The notes: a model not told the origin generated them from the sequence alone. DNA of 64,000 bases from Planctomycetaceae bacterium (GCA_020638955.1 JACKHO010000010.1:62001-126000), one strand, 5' to 3'; positions 1-8,633 are shown, counted from the stretch's first letter. A program made the numbers and translations.

Positions 1-1052
1 TTGAAGTAGTCAGACCCCATAATGACCGTATTGCTGATGTGTGCGTTTCGGCCAATGGTGCATCGCAACCCAACGAGGCTCCCTTCGATTTTGCTCCCTT
101 CCAGGATTTGACATCCATCGGCAATGAGGCTTCCCGAAATGGTCGCTCCGTCAACGCGGGTCGGGGGCAGGAAGCGCGGCCGCGTGTAAATCGGGGCGCT
201 GTAATCATCCATTGAGAACGGCGGGTTCGGCGAGGCGAGCGCGAGGTTCGCATCGTAGAACGCCTTAATGGTTCCGATGTCTTCCCAGTAGCCATCGAAC
301 AAGTGAGTTTGTACTCGGCGGGCACGCATGCAGGCTGGGAAGACCTCCTTGCCGAAGTCTTGGTAGTCGGTCTTCTCCAGCAGGTCGATAAGCACATCCC
401 GGTTGAACAGGTAAATCCCCATGCTCGCGAGGCAAGTGCGTCCTCTGCTCTCAATGCCACGTGCATCGAGCCAGGCAGGTTCCGTCCGCACCATGTCGAG
501 TTCTTTTTTGGTCTTTGGCTTCTCTAGAAATCCGGTAACGCGTGCCTCATCATTGAGTTGCATAATGCCGAAGCCTGCGGCCTGTTCTTCGTCCACAGGC
601 AGTGCCGCAATGGTGACGTCCGCCTTGCTGGATTTGTGCGTCTCCAGCATTTGACGATAGTCCATGCGGTACAACTGATCGCCCGACAGGATGAGCACGT
701 AGTCGATACCGGGTTGCTGCAAATACCGGATTTGCTTGCGAACCGCGTCGGCAGTTCCCTGATACCAGTCTTCCCCTGCGAAGGTTTGTTGGGCCGCGAG
801 GATTTCGACGAAACCGCGGTGGTATGGGTCGAAGTTGTACGTTTGCCGAATGTGGCGGTGCAGACTCACCGAGTTGAACTGCGTCAGCAAATAAATACGA
901 CGGATGTCACTGTTAATGCAGTTGGAAATGGGAATGTCGATGAGCCGGTACTTGCCTCCCAGCGGAACGGCTGGCTTGGATCGCTCGGTGGTGAGTGGCA
1001 TGAGCCGGGTTCCCTTACCACCACCCATAATGACACTGACGAGATTTTCCAT
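1..1052 (-). CDS. glgC: Glucose-1-phosphate adenylyltransferase, C-terminus cut by window edge
   Basis: Makes ADP-glucose from glucose-1-phosphate and ATP, the committed step of bacterial glycogen synthesis, in the cytosol. The N-terminus shows the nucleotide-binding loop MGGGKGTRLMPLT, then KPAVPLGGKYRLIDIPISN and the LSGDQLYRMDY segment typical of GlgC. The sugar-binding GFLEKP stretch and the start of the left-handed beta-helix repeats (ADGCQILEGSKIEGS) follow. About 350 residues are present; the family is usually 400-430, so only the end is missing off the left edge. The start is the ATG at 1052, giving MENLVSVIMGGG. No strong ribosome binding site precedes it. It lies 91 bp downstream of the ABC-F gene on the same strand. 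Confidence 0.95.
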   Translation of the reverse strand, partial: MENLVSVIMGGGKGTRLMPLTTERSKPAVPLGGKYRLIDIPISNCINSDIRRIYLLTQFNSVSLHRHIRQTYNFDPYHRGFVEILAAQQTFAGEDWYQGTADAVRKQIRYLQQPGIDYVLILSGDQLYRMDYRQMLETHKSSKADVTIAALPVDEEQAAGFGIMQLNDEARVTGFLEKPKTKKELDMVRTEPAWLDARGIESRGRTCLASMGIYLFNRDVLIDLLEKTDYQDFGKEVFPACMRARRVQTHLFDGYWEDIGTIKAFYDANLALASPNPPFSMDDYSAPIYTRPRFLPPTRVDGATISGSLIADGCQILEGSKIEGSLVGLRCTIGRNAHISNTVIMGSDYF

Positions 1053-1143
1053 GTCTGATCACTGTTTCAGTTAAAATCGGCGAATATTGATGTGTCTTTC
1101 CCCGTGCGGATTGTGTCATGCGCTACGCATTGACGCAATTGAG

Positions 1144-2934
1144 TCAGTCACGGAGTGCTTCAAGTTCTTCCCAGCGGGTATAGGCTGCCTCAATTTCGGT
1201 ACTCAGGGCCTGCAGCCGGGTTGTCGCTTCAGCAATTTTCTCGCCTGAACCTCGGAAAAACTCAGGACTACTCATCAGTTGGTTGAGTTCCGACTGCTCG
1301 GTCTCCAGACGCTCCAGTTTCTGAGGCAGTTCTTCCAGTTCACGTTTTTCGTGAAAGGCGAGTCGGCGTGGGCGGTTTTTCTGTTTTGGAGAATCGACCG
1401 GCAGTCTGGTCGTGGCTGCGGCCTCCGGCTTTGGCGTTTTGCGTTGATCCAGGTAGTCGTCGTAGCCCCCGTTGTATTCGTGGACGTGACCATTCCCTTC
1501 GAACACCAAGGTGCTGGTGACTACGTTGTTGAGAAAGGCCCGGTCGTGGCTGACGAGCAGCAATGTTCCGTCGTAGTTGGCGACCAGTTCCTCCAACAGT
1601 TCGATGGTTTCTGCATCGAGATCGTTGGTGGGTTCGTCCAGGATGAGCAGGTTGGATGGCTTTTTGAACAAACGCGCGAGCAGCAGTCGATTCCGTTCGC
1701 CCCCGGAAAGAAACCGCGCGGGCTGCCGGGCGCGGTCAGGTGAGAACAGAAAATCCTGCAAATACCCCATAATGTGCTTACTGCGACCGTTAATGGTAAT
1801 CGTCTGTTGTCCCTCGCCGACGTTCTCCGCCACCGACAGGTCATCGTCAATTTGTTCTCGCAGTTGGTCAAAGTAAATGACCTGCAAATTGGTGCCATGA
1901 CGAACGGAACCCGCTTGCGGATCAAGGTTCCCGAGCAGAATTTTGAGCAGCGTACTCTTGCCAGCCCCATTCTGTCCGATGATGCCAATCCGGTCGCCGC
2001 GTGAAATCGTCGCTGAGAAATCCTTGATGAGCGGCTTGCTCTCGTATTCAAACGAAATGTTTTTCGCTTCAATGACCAGTCGGCCAGACCGCTCGGCCGA
2101 GTTTGCTTCCATCGAAACGTTCCCGAGTGACTCGCGCCGCTCCATCCGGTCACGACGCATTTGCTTAAGCGCTCGCACCCGACCTTCATTTCGAGTACGC
2201 CGGGCTTTAATTCCCTGCCGAATCCACGCTTCCTCCTCGGCCAGTTTCTTGTCGAACAGCTTGTTTTGCTGCTCTTCCGCGTTCTGAGCCTGCTCGCGGC
2301 GCTCCAGAAATGTGCGGTAGTCGCAGGTCCAGTCAAACAATCGGGCCCGGTCGATTTCGAGAATGCGGGTCGCCAGCGCCTGCAGAAAGACGCGGTCGTG
2401 CGTAATGAACAGTAGGCTGCCGCCAAACTTTTTGAGAAAGCCTTCGAGCCAGGTAATGCTGTCGATGTCGAGGTGGTTCGTGGGCTCGTCGAGAATCAGC
2501 AAATCCGGTTCTGTCGCCAATGCACGCGCCAGTAACACACGTCGTTTCATCCCGGAGGAGAGGGCAGCGAACGGCTCATCCTCGTTGAGGCCCATCATCT
2601 TCAGTTGTCGAGAAACCGCCTGATCCAGTTGCCAACTGCTGTCATCGGGGCGGGGGAGATCCAGGTCCTGGCAGGCCACCTGAAACACCGTCAGGTCATT
2701 TCCTTCCGGAACACTCTGAACCAGTTGCCCGAGTCGCAATCCCTTTTCCCGCCAGACTTCGCCTTCGTCGGGCTCGACTTCTCCCAAAATCAGTTTGAGC
2801 AGCGTCGATTTCCCCGCCCCGTTTCGGCCCAGCAGGCCAATTCGTTCGCCCGGTTCGATTTCGAGGTCAAACTTTTCAATCAGGGGACGCCCGCCCCAGC
2901 CAAACGTCACGCCACGCAGGCTCACCAACGACAT
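1144..2934 (-). CDS. ABC-F family ATPase (Uup/EttA-like)
   Basis: Soluble twin-ATPase protein of the ABC-F class, whose members act on ribosomes rather than in transport. Two complete cassettes are visible: Walker A GLLGRNGAGKST and GIIGQNGAGKST, with Walker B LLILDEPTNHLD and LLILDEPTNDLD. The first signature is degenerate (LSSGM) and the second canonical (LSGGE). A charged inter-domain linker and a C-terminal coiled coil (near KRELEELPQKLERLETEQSE) resemble Uup. The ATG at 2934 is chosen because GGAGAG sits 5 bp upstream; longer in-frame starts would run into the upstream P-II gene. About 596 residues. The exact subfamily and substrate cannot be told from sequence alone. Confidence 0.9.
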   Translation of the reverse strand: MSLVSLRGVTFGWGGRPLIEKFDLEIEPGERIGLLGRNGAGKSTLLKLILGEVEPDEGEVWREKGLRLGQLVQSVPEGNDLTVFQVACQDLDLPRPDDSSWQLDQAVSRQLKMMGLNEDEPFAALSSGMKRRVLLARALATEPDLLILDEPTNHLDIDSITWLEGFLKKFGGSLLFITHDRVFLQALATRILEIDRARLFDWTCDYRTFLERREQAQNAEEQQNKLFDKKLAEEEAWIRQGIKARRTRNEGRVRALKQMRRDRMERRESLGNVSMEANSAERSGRLVIEAKNISFEYESKPLIKDFSATISRGDRIGIIGQNGAGKSTLLKILLGNLDPQAGSVRHGTNLQVIYFDQLREQIDDDLSVAENVGEGQQTITINGRSKHIMGYLQDFLFSPDRARQPARFLSGGERNRLLLARLFKKPSNLLILDEPTNDLDAETIELLEELVANYDGTLLLVSHDRAFLNNVVTSTLVFEGNGHVHEYNGGYDDYLDQRKTPKPEAAATTRLPVDSPKQKNRPRRLAFHEKRELEELPQKLERLETEQSELNQLMSSPEFFRGSGEKIAEATTRLQALSTEIEAAYTRWEELEALRD

Positions 2935-3055
2935 CACTCTCTCCATACGGTTGTGTAAGGAGAGAGTGTAGTGAGTTTCAGAGGAGTGCGTGAGCGAAGA
3001 AAATGTCGCATTTTCCCCGCCGAAACGTCGACGCACTACCGATGTCTTGTCGTGC

Positions 3056-3394
3056 TTAGACGGCGTCGCTGCCGTTTTCGCCTGTACGAATACGGATGAC
3101 TTCTTCCAGCGGCGAGATGAAAATCTTCCCGTCTCCCACCTTTCCGGTGCGGGCAGCTTCGGTAATGGCGGCAACAGCGGTTTCCACCTCGGCGTCGTCC
3201 ACCACAATTTCCAGCTTCAACTTCGGCAGGAAGTCGACGGTGTATTCCGCACCGCGGTACTGTTCCTTGTGGCCGCGTTGCCGACCAAATCCGCGGACTT
3301 CGCCGACGGTCATGCCGGAAATCCCTTTTTCCGTGAGGGCGTTTTTCACTTCTTCCAGTTTGAAGTGTCGAATAATTGCTTCAATCTTTTTCAT
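3056..3394 (-). CDS. glnK: Nitrogen regulatory protein P-II, second tandem copy
   Basis: Small trimeric signal protein that reads ATP/ADP and 2-oxoglutarate and controls ammonium transport and nitrogen metabolism. It is 112 residues, the normal family length. It starts MKKIEAIIRHFK, carries the T-loop with the uridylylation-type Tyr51 (RGAEYTVDF) and the C-terminal signature TGKVGDGKIFISPLEEV. It lies 60 bp downstream of another P-II gene and downstream of amt, all on the minus strand, so AmtB control is the likely role (inference). GlnB and GlnK cannot be separated by sequence alone. Confidence 0.95.
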   Translation of the reverse strand: MKKIEAIIRHFKLEEVKNALTEKGISGMTVGEVRGFGRQRGHKEQYRGAEYTVDFLPKLKLEIVVDDAEVETAVAAITEAARTGKVGDGKIFISPLEEVIRIRTGENGSDAV

Positions 3395-3454
3395 ATCACT
3401 GTTCTGGTTGGATTACTACGAGCGCGGCGTAATCAATGCGAATTGCCGCTTATA

Positions 3455-3793
3455 TTAAAGAGATTCGCCCCCGGTCTCACCAGTGCGAATTCGCACAGAG
3501 TCGGTCAGGTTGCTGACGAAAATCTTTCCGTCACCCACCTGACCCGTCCGGGCTGTCCGCAGAATGGCGTCGACCGCCCCCTGCAGTTCTTCGTCGGCCA
3601 CGACGACTTCCACTTTCACTTTGGGCACAAAGTCGACGGTGTATTCAGCACCGCGATACTGTTCCTTGTGTCCCTTTTGTCGGCCGAAACCGCGAACTTC
3701 ACTGACAGTCATCCCCTGGGCACCAGCCGCAGTGAGAGCGTCTTTGACATCTTCGACCTTGAAATGTCGAATAATTGCCTCAATCTTTTTCAT
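3455..3793 (-). CDS. glnK: Nitrogen regulatory protein P-II, first tandem copy
   Basis: Second P-II paralogue, 112 residues, close to its downstream neighbour: same start MKKIEAIIRHFK, same T-loop Tyr51 and same core RGAEYTVDF. The C-terminal signature is TGQVGDGKIFVSNLTDSV. The copies differ mainly in helix 1 (VEDVKDALTAAGAQG against LEEVKNALTEKGISG), in the strand after the T-loop and at the C-terminus. It lies 114 bp downstream of amt. Co-transcription with amt from the sigma-54 element at 5508-5523 is inferred. The duplication suggests division of labour, for example AmtB blocking by one copy and enzyme control by the other. Confidence 0.95.
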   Translation of the reverse strand: MKKIEAIIRHFKVEDVKDALTAAGAQGMTVSEVRGFGRQKGHKEQYRGAEYTVDFVPKVKVEVVVADEELQGAVDAILRTARTGQVGDGKIFVSNLTDSVRIRTGETGGESL

Positions 3794-3865
3794 GATTCAT
3801 GCTTTCAAATACGGCTGAACTCAACTGAAACTCTGACAGTTCTTCCAGTTTCGGGGAAGACGAAC

Positions 3866-3885
3866 CAGTCGAAAAAACGACTGGC
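3866..3885 (-). other. Hairpin between amt and the first P-II gene
   Basis: A 7 bp perfect stem (CCAGTCG / CGACTGG) closes a 6-base loop of A on the plus strand, T on the minus strand. It lies in the 114 bp gap between the amt stop and the P-II start. No T-run follows the stem in the direction of transcription, so it does not look like an ordinary rho-independent terminator. It could be a processing or attenuation site that sets the transporter/P-II ratio. Confidence 0.35.
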
Positions 3886-3907
3886 TCGCATTCCGATAAC
3901 ACGAAGA

Positions 3908-5377
3908 CTATTGGAAAATGTAACCCTCTTCGCCATGTTGACTGACGTCGAGGCCTTGGATTTCATCATCTTGTGAGACACGCAGTCCCATCGTTGCGTC
4001 GAGAATTTTCAACAGCACAATGGTAATCACAACGGCGAATGCCATTGCCGCCACCACGCTAACGACCTGATTCAACACCTGTCCGGGATTTCCATCAATG
4101 AGACCGGCGTAGTTACCGGCACTCGCGGCCTTCGTAGCAAAGACACCAGCAAGAATGGCGCCCAAAGTTCCACCAACTCCGTGAACTCCGAATGCATCGA
4201 GCGAATCGTCGTAGCCAAAACGGTTCTTGATGGTGGTACAGGCGAAGAAACAGACGTATCCGGCGACAAATCCCATGAGGATTGCATAAATCGGTCCGAC
4301 CGATCCAGCCGCAGGTGTAATGCACACCAATCCGGCAACTGCTCCCGAACAGGCACCCAGAATACTCGGCTTACCACGCTCAACCCACTCGGCAATCGAC
4401 CAGGAGAGCACGCCAGCCGCTGCGGCCATGTGTGTGGAAACAAACGCGTTGACGGCCAATTCGTTGGCGGCCAGTGCGCTACCGGCATTGAATCCGAACC
4501 AGCCTACCCACAGCAGGCCAGCACCAATGTACGTGTAAGTCAAATTGTGTGGCGGCATCGGTTCCTGCCCGAATCCCAGACGCTTGCCAACCAGGTACGC
4601 ACACACCAGGGCGGATGCTCCTGAGGTAATGTGCACCACAGTACCGCCTGCGAAGTCGATGGCTTCGTATTGCCCGGACAGAAGCCAGCCAGCATCTGCC
4701 CACACCCAGTGGCAGACCGGGCAATAAACCAGCAGTCCCCACAGTGCACAGAACACACACATGGTGCTGAATTTCATGCGCTCGGCAAATGCTCCACAAA
4801 TCAGGGCGGGCGTAATAATGAAGAACATCCCCTGAAACATCATGAAGAGTGCTTCTGGAATATCTCCGTGCATTGGAATCTTGAAGGCAGCATCATGCGC
4901 CGCAGCTTCGGCAACTTCTTCTGCAGCCGCTGTTGCCTGCTCTTCTCCAGACCCCCCAGCAACGGCCTCTTGTGTCTCTTTTTCAAGCACCGCCTTGTAC
5001 GTGGTGTCGTAGGCCACCTGGTCCCAAGTCGGCAGTACACCTTGCAAAGCGACCTGTTTGAAATCACCAAAATAGGGGTTGTCACCGCTGAAGGCGAAAC
5101 TGAATCCAACAGCCGCCCAGAGAACGGACATCATCCCCATCAGGAAAATGCACTGCATCATGACGCCCAGAATATTTTTTTTGCGGACCAATCCTCCGTA
5201 GAACAGGGCCAATCCTGGTGCTGTCATCATGAGCACGAGTGCCGAAGAGATAAGCATCCAAGCCGTGTTGCCGGGATTGATGTCCCCAGCCGAACCATAG
5301 TCAGCGAAGGCTGATGATGGCTGTATAAATGTCCATAAAAGTGCGAGGGCTCCCCCCACAATCGCAGTGCGTCGCAT
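3908..5377 (-). CDS. amt: Ammonium transporter (Amt family)
   Basis: Inner-membrane ammonium channel. It begins with a cleavable signal peptide (MRRTAIVGGALALLWTFIQP, then SSAFA), followed by the Amt helices, including GLALFYGGLVRKKN, the phenylalanine-gate region and GFNAGSALAAN. HxxGG-type segments FAGGTVVHITSGASALV and FGVHGVGGTLGAI carry the twin histidines. It is 489 residues, longer than the usual 400-450. The excess lies in an Ala/Glu-rich insert at about residues 121-166, in a loop predicted outside the membrane. Start ATG 5377 is preceded by AGAGG. It heads the amt-glnK-glnK group with a sigma-54 promoter upstream, so nitrogen-limitation control is likely. Confidence 0.95.
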   Translation of the reverse strand: MRRTAIVGGALALLWTFIQPSSAFADYGSAGDINPGNTAWMLISSALVLMMTAPGLALFYGGLVRKKNILGVMMQCIFLMGMMSVLWAAVGFSFAFSGDNPYFGDFKQVALQGVLPTWDQVAYDTTYKAVLEKETQEAVAGGSGEEQATAAAEEVAEAAAHDAAFKIPMHGDIPEALFMMFQGMFFIITPALICGAFAERMKFSTMCVFCALWGLLVYCPVCHWVWADAGWLLSGQYEAIDFAGGTVVHITSGASALVCAYLVGKRLGFGQEPMPPHNLTYTYIGAGLLWVGWFGFNAGSALAANELAVNAFVSTHMAAAAGVLSWSIAEWVERGKPSILGACSGAVAGLVCITPAAGSVGPIYAILMGFVAGYVCFFACTTIKNRFGYDDSLDAFGVHGVGGTLGAILAGVFATKAASAGNYAGLIDGNPGQVLNQVVSVVAAMAFAVVITIVLLKILDATMGLRVSQDDEIQGLDVSQHGEEGYIFQ

Positions 5378-5507
5378 TTGTAACCTCTTTGAGCGCTAAG
5401 TGTTTGCTGCACGTTCCGTGTTCAGGTAGCTCGGAGTGCCATTCCCGTTGCCCCAAATGTTTTGAGGGTGGGATCTCGGAACATGCAATCTCGACAATTG
5501 CAAGTTT

Positions 5508-5523
5508 TGCAATCGCCGTGCCC
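5508..5523 (-). promoter_or_regulatory. Sigma-54 (RpoN) type -24/-12 promoter for amt
   Basis: On the minus strand the sequence GGGCACGGCGATTGCA matches the consensus TGGCACG-N4-TTGCA except for its first base. The GG and GC dinucleotides are correctly spaced. It lies 131 bp upstream of the amt start, so transcription would begin near 5497 with a leader of about 120 nt. Sigma-54 promoters commonly drive amt-glnK operons under nitrogen limitation. Activator sites further upstream were not identified. Confidence 0.7.
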
Positions 5524-5632
5524 ATGCGGCGCAGCGCGGCACAAATTCTTGACGTCGTTCCCGAAATCCTGATTTGGGCGCAACTTGGCGGGCTGGGTTT
5601 AAACACTTCCTGGCGAGTTACGCGGTGAATAC

Positions 5633-6241
5633 ATGACTTCTCCCCAACCCGGCGACATCCTGGCCTGCTACGGATCCGATCTGGCGAGTCGCTTCATTTC
5701 CGGGGTTACCGCATCAGCGTTTGCTCCGCGGAGATTGAGAATCGGCCCCTCGCATGTGGCCATCGCCTGTTTGTGGAACGGCAGCACGGTTTGGGTCGAG
5801 TCCACCACAATGTGTCGCCATCCCTGCCTTATCCAGCAGGGCATCGTTCGCGGCCCTCAGGTGCATCGACCCGATGAACGCATGGACGACTACCTCTCGA
5901 CAAACGGTCGAGTCGACATCTACCGATCGACCCGCATTCATCAGTTCACCGATGAAGAGCAAGAGTTGCTGTCCAGGTTGCTAATCGAAGACGTCGTGGG
6001 ACATCCGCGCACGTACGACCTCCCAGCCGCATTGCTGTCCGGGACTCGACTGCTCCAACTGCTGCAACACTTTCGCGCGGCAGATTTGGAGTCGCTCTTC
6101 TGCTCCGAACTCATTGCCACGGTCATGATGCGACTGAACCGCATGAGTCATCAAAACCCGGCCCGCTTTCATCCCGCTCGCCTGCTGCGAACGCTCGTTT
6201 CCTGCGGCACCTATCAATACTTCGACCCTCGAACCAAGTAG
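5633..6241 (+). CDS. Permuted papain-like (YiiX/C92 type) protein
   Basis: 202 residues. It resembles permuted NlpC/P60-like papain folds: an N-terminal PGDILACYG segment (usually PGDIL), the His-bearing strand GPSHVAIACLW, and a late Cys-bearing helix SLFCSELIATVMMR. In the permuted families the His comes before the Cys, as here. Such proteins hydrolyse amide or ester bonds of peptides, cell wall or lipids; the substrate here is unknown. No signal peptide is visible. It is 7 bp upstream of the HExxH/thioredoxin gene, so the two are probably co-transcribed. Confidence 0.7.
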   Translation: MTSPQPGDILACYGSDLASRFISGVTASAFAPRRLRIGPSHVAIACLWNGSTVWVESTTMCRHPCLIQQGIVRGPQVHRPDERMDDYLSTNGRVDIYRSTRIHQFTDEEQELLSRLLIEDVVGHPRTYDLPAALLSGTRLLQLLQHFRAADLESLFCSELIATVMMRLNRMSHQNPARFHPARLLRTLVSCGTYQYFDPRTK

Positions 6242-6248
6242 GCCATCA

Positions 6249-7814
6249 ATGGAACTTTGGCGACTACTTCCCTGGATTGTGGCACTGAGTCTCTGGCCGG
6301 AACTGGGACACGGAGGCAACTTTCATTCTTCACAAGCCCAACTGGTGACCGCTGCGGAACAGGCCAGAACAAAGTCTGCGAGTTTTTGGACGGGGACAGA
6401 GCTCCAGGGAAACTGGTCTCGCTCCTGTCCCATTGTCGTCGACGTCTGGACCGGTCCCGGGCAGGGATCAACCCGGTTCACATTCGCCGACGGCGAAGTG
6501 TTCAACTGGGAAATGCATGTTGCCGGAACTCCCGACAAAATTCTGGTCGATGTCATTCCTCACGAAGTCGACCACATGGTGCGGGCCACGCTGGTACGTC
6601 GTCCGGTCGTTCGCTGGCTCGATGAAGGTTGTGCCGCGCTCTTTGAATCTGAATCGGCGCAGGAGCACTTACGACAACTCGCTCGGCAGGAATCGTGGCG
6701 CGAGTGTGACCTCAACTGGCTGACCGCCATGCAATATCCCGCGGACGCAGCCGGACAAACTCGCGTGTACCGGCTTGGATTCGGTTTCGTCGAATTCCTG
6801 CTATCACTTCGCGACGCCGCCTGCCTACTCCAATTTCAGGCGTCGACAAATCTTCAGGCGGCATGTCAGCAGCTCTATGGGTTCCCCTTACAAGAGTTGC
6901 CTTCCCGTTGGAACGCCTGGAATGGGCAACAACAATTGGGAAATGCGGTGGATCGTAGAGGCAAACTACGCATCTGGACAGCGGACTGGTGTGGGCCTTG
7001 TCGGCAGTTTAGATCAGATCTGAATACCCAACCTGCATTTCGCGAATGGATACTGAATCACTACGAAATCGAATTCATCAACTACGATCAAAATCTGCAG
7101 CTTGCGGCATCATCCGAGATACGTTCCATTCCGGCCTTCGAGCATCCTCACGGAGTCATCATCGGGTATCTCGGATCATCGGACCTGATGGCACGCCTCA
7201 ATGTAGCAGCCCCCACAGTGCCCGATGTCGAATCATCAACACCGCTGGCCACTGATGAACCAGAAGTCAGCGCGGCCCCTCCGCCAGCAGTCTCCGTAGA
7301 ACCTGTTCGGAATCAGCCGGACGAAGTACAAGCAGAACCGCCAACGTCTCAGGAATCCGGAGTTCTTTCCGTTCATGAACCAAAACGAAGTGGCGGACTG
7401 CTGAGTTGGCTTCCGGTCGGGCTGACCATATTGCAGTGGACCGGAATTCTGGGCGGGACGGCGGCCTCCGGTGGGATTGCAGCCATTGGAATCAGCCTAT
7501 TGACCCGCTGGCTCGGGGCGCGACTGCGAAGGAAGCTTGGCAATTCAAACGGTCTCGACTCGAAAGGAGGTGGGGCCGATGTCCTCGCTCCATTTCCCAG
7601 ACAGTTGGATGAAGCACGTGAGCTTTATGCACTCCGACAGTCAGAGGGACGTGTGGCGGCACTTGACGCACTGCGAGGCATGTTTCTCGACGACGAACTC
7701 GAAAAACTCGACCAGTCCGAAGACGCCGCCGTGAAGTCGGTCGTCCAACGGATTAGGGCTTCCATTGACCAGCGCGTCGACGAAGTGGCACCGCTCTCCA
7801 CGCAGCCTTCTTAA
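6249..7814 (+). CDS. HExxH metallopeptidase-like / thioredoxin-like fusion membrane protein
   Basis: 521 residues with an unusual domain order. Residues 1-22 form a signal peptide or anchor. Residues 60-215 resemble gluzincin metallopeptidases, with HEVDH at 105-109 and WLDEG at 123-127 (the downstream Glu being a candidate third zinc ligand). Residues 237-330 are thioredoxin-like, with the redox motif WCGPC at 247-251 and the cis-Pro region RSIPAFEH. A Pro/Glu-rich linker precedes a hydrophobic segment (LPVGLTILQWTGILGGTAA onward) and a basic then acidic C-terminal helix. The peptidase and redox domains would then lie outside the cytosol (inference). It follows the permuted-papain gene by 7 bp. 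Function is unknown; enzymatic activity is inferred from motifs only. Confidence 0.6.
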   Translation: MELWRLLPWIVALSLWPELGHGGNFHSSQAQLVTAAEQARTKSASFWTGTELQGNWSRSCPIVVDVWTGPGQGSTRFTFADGEVFNWEMHVAGTPDKILVDVIPHEVDHMVRATLVRRPVVRWLDEGCAALFESESAQEHLRQLARQESWRECDLNWLTAMQYPADAAGQTRVYRLGFGFVEFLLSLRDAACLLQFQASTNLQAACQQLYGFPLQELPSRWNAWNGQQQLGNAVDRRGKLRIWTADWCGPCRQFRSDLNTQPAFREWILNHYEIEFINYDQNLQLAASSEIRSIPAFEHPHGVIIGYLGSSDLMARLNVAAPTVPDVESSTPLATDEPEVSAAPPPAVSVEPVRNQPDEVQAEPPTSQESGVLSVHEPKRSGGLLSWLPVGLTILQWTGILGGTAASGGIAAIGISLLTRWLGARLRRKLGNSNGLDSKGGGADVLAPFPRQLDEARELYALRQSEGRVAALDALRGMFLDDELEKLDQSEDAAVKSVVQRIRASIDQRVDEVAPLSTQPS

Positions 7815-7919
7815 GTCCGGTCATGCAAGTGACGAATCGAATTCGTTTCGCCAATTCCCCAACAAATTGAACACCCTTCTTCTCATTTCACACCAGTGTT
7901 AACTCAAAGGTGACCCCTC

Positions 7920-8594
7920 ATGCCAATTGGACATCCCGGCAAGGAACAGTTCCGTCGTGCCATTACAACATTGCGAAACCTGCACATTGCGGCAGCTCTC
8001 TCGCCAGTCTTCACCATGCGGTCGGAACTGTTGGCCAACGACGAACTCTCTGATCGTGGCGGATTCGACAATCCCACCCGCGATCATCTTCTGCAACATC
8101 TGGTTCACTGCGACCGATGGCGCCGACGCGTCACTCACAACCCCGATCAGGCCGACTTGGGCGACAAAATCGAGAAGGCGATTGATCCCGGAGCGACGCT
8201 TTCCATTGGGCAACATCCCTTCGGTGGCGACGACATCCAGAATCAATCGGGTGGGCTCATCGATCTCCCCTACGCACTGGACGGCAGCGACCCCGACATC
8301 CCGCTGCAGTCCCAACTCCGTCTGAAAAGCACGCACGCCATCGTCCTGCTCGGGGCAATCGACAAGACAATTGTGGCCTGGACGCGGCTGAACAGTCGCG
8401 ACCGCACCCGGTTCATTACGCGTTATGACTCCATGCGTGTTTACGGGCACTATCAGGAAATCATGGGGTACCTCATCGCGTTTGGCGGTGACGAGAACCG
8501 CGTCGACGTCGCTCAAACCTTGCCGTCCGACGAGCCCTTGGGGGCCGACGACAGTCCAAACCGCAAGGCCGCAACGACTGCCGCCGCGACGTAA
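7920..8594 (+). CDS. Hypothetical protein, 224 aa
   Basis: I do not recognise a family. It is a soluble, His- and Asp-rich protein with no signal peptide or membrane segment. The middle has a short strand (HAIVLLGAIDKTIVAWTRL) and a YGHYQEIMGYLIAFGG helix; the tail is Ala-rich and likely disordered. The ATG at 7920 has AAAGGTG about 9 bp upstream. It is 105 bp downstream of the HExxH/thioredoxin gene on the same strand and ends 40 bp before a strong terminator, so it may close the same transcription unit. Confidence 0.6.
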   Translation: MPIGHPGKEQFRRAITTLRNLHIAAALSPVFTMRSELLANDELSDRGGFDNPTRDHLLQHLVHCDRWRRRVTHNPDQADLGDKIEKAIDPGATLSIGQHPFGGDDIQNQSGGLIDLPYALDGSDPDIPLQSQLRLKSTHAIVLLGAIDKTIVAWTRLNSRDRTRFITRYDSMRVYGHYQEIMGYLIAFGGDENRVDVAQTLPSDEPLGADDSPNRKAATTAAAT

Positions 8595-8633
8595 TCGGCT
8601 GTTCCTTTCGACCTTTCAATTCGATCATTCACC

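Noticed and set aside
558..1058. 166-codon open frame on the plus strand
   Set aside because: Antisense to glgC, whose motifs are clear on the minus strand.
2990..3976. 328-codon open frame on the plus strand
   Set aside because: It lies antisense across both P-II genes and the end of amt, which are certain. Its product matches nothing I know and mirrors GC-rich coding on the other strand.
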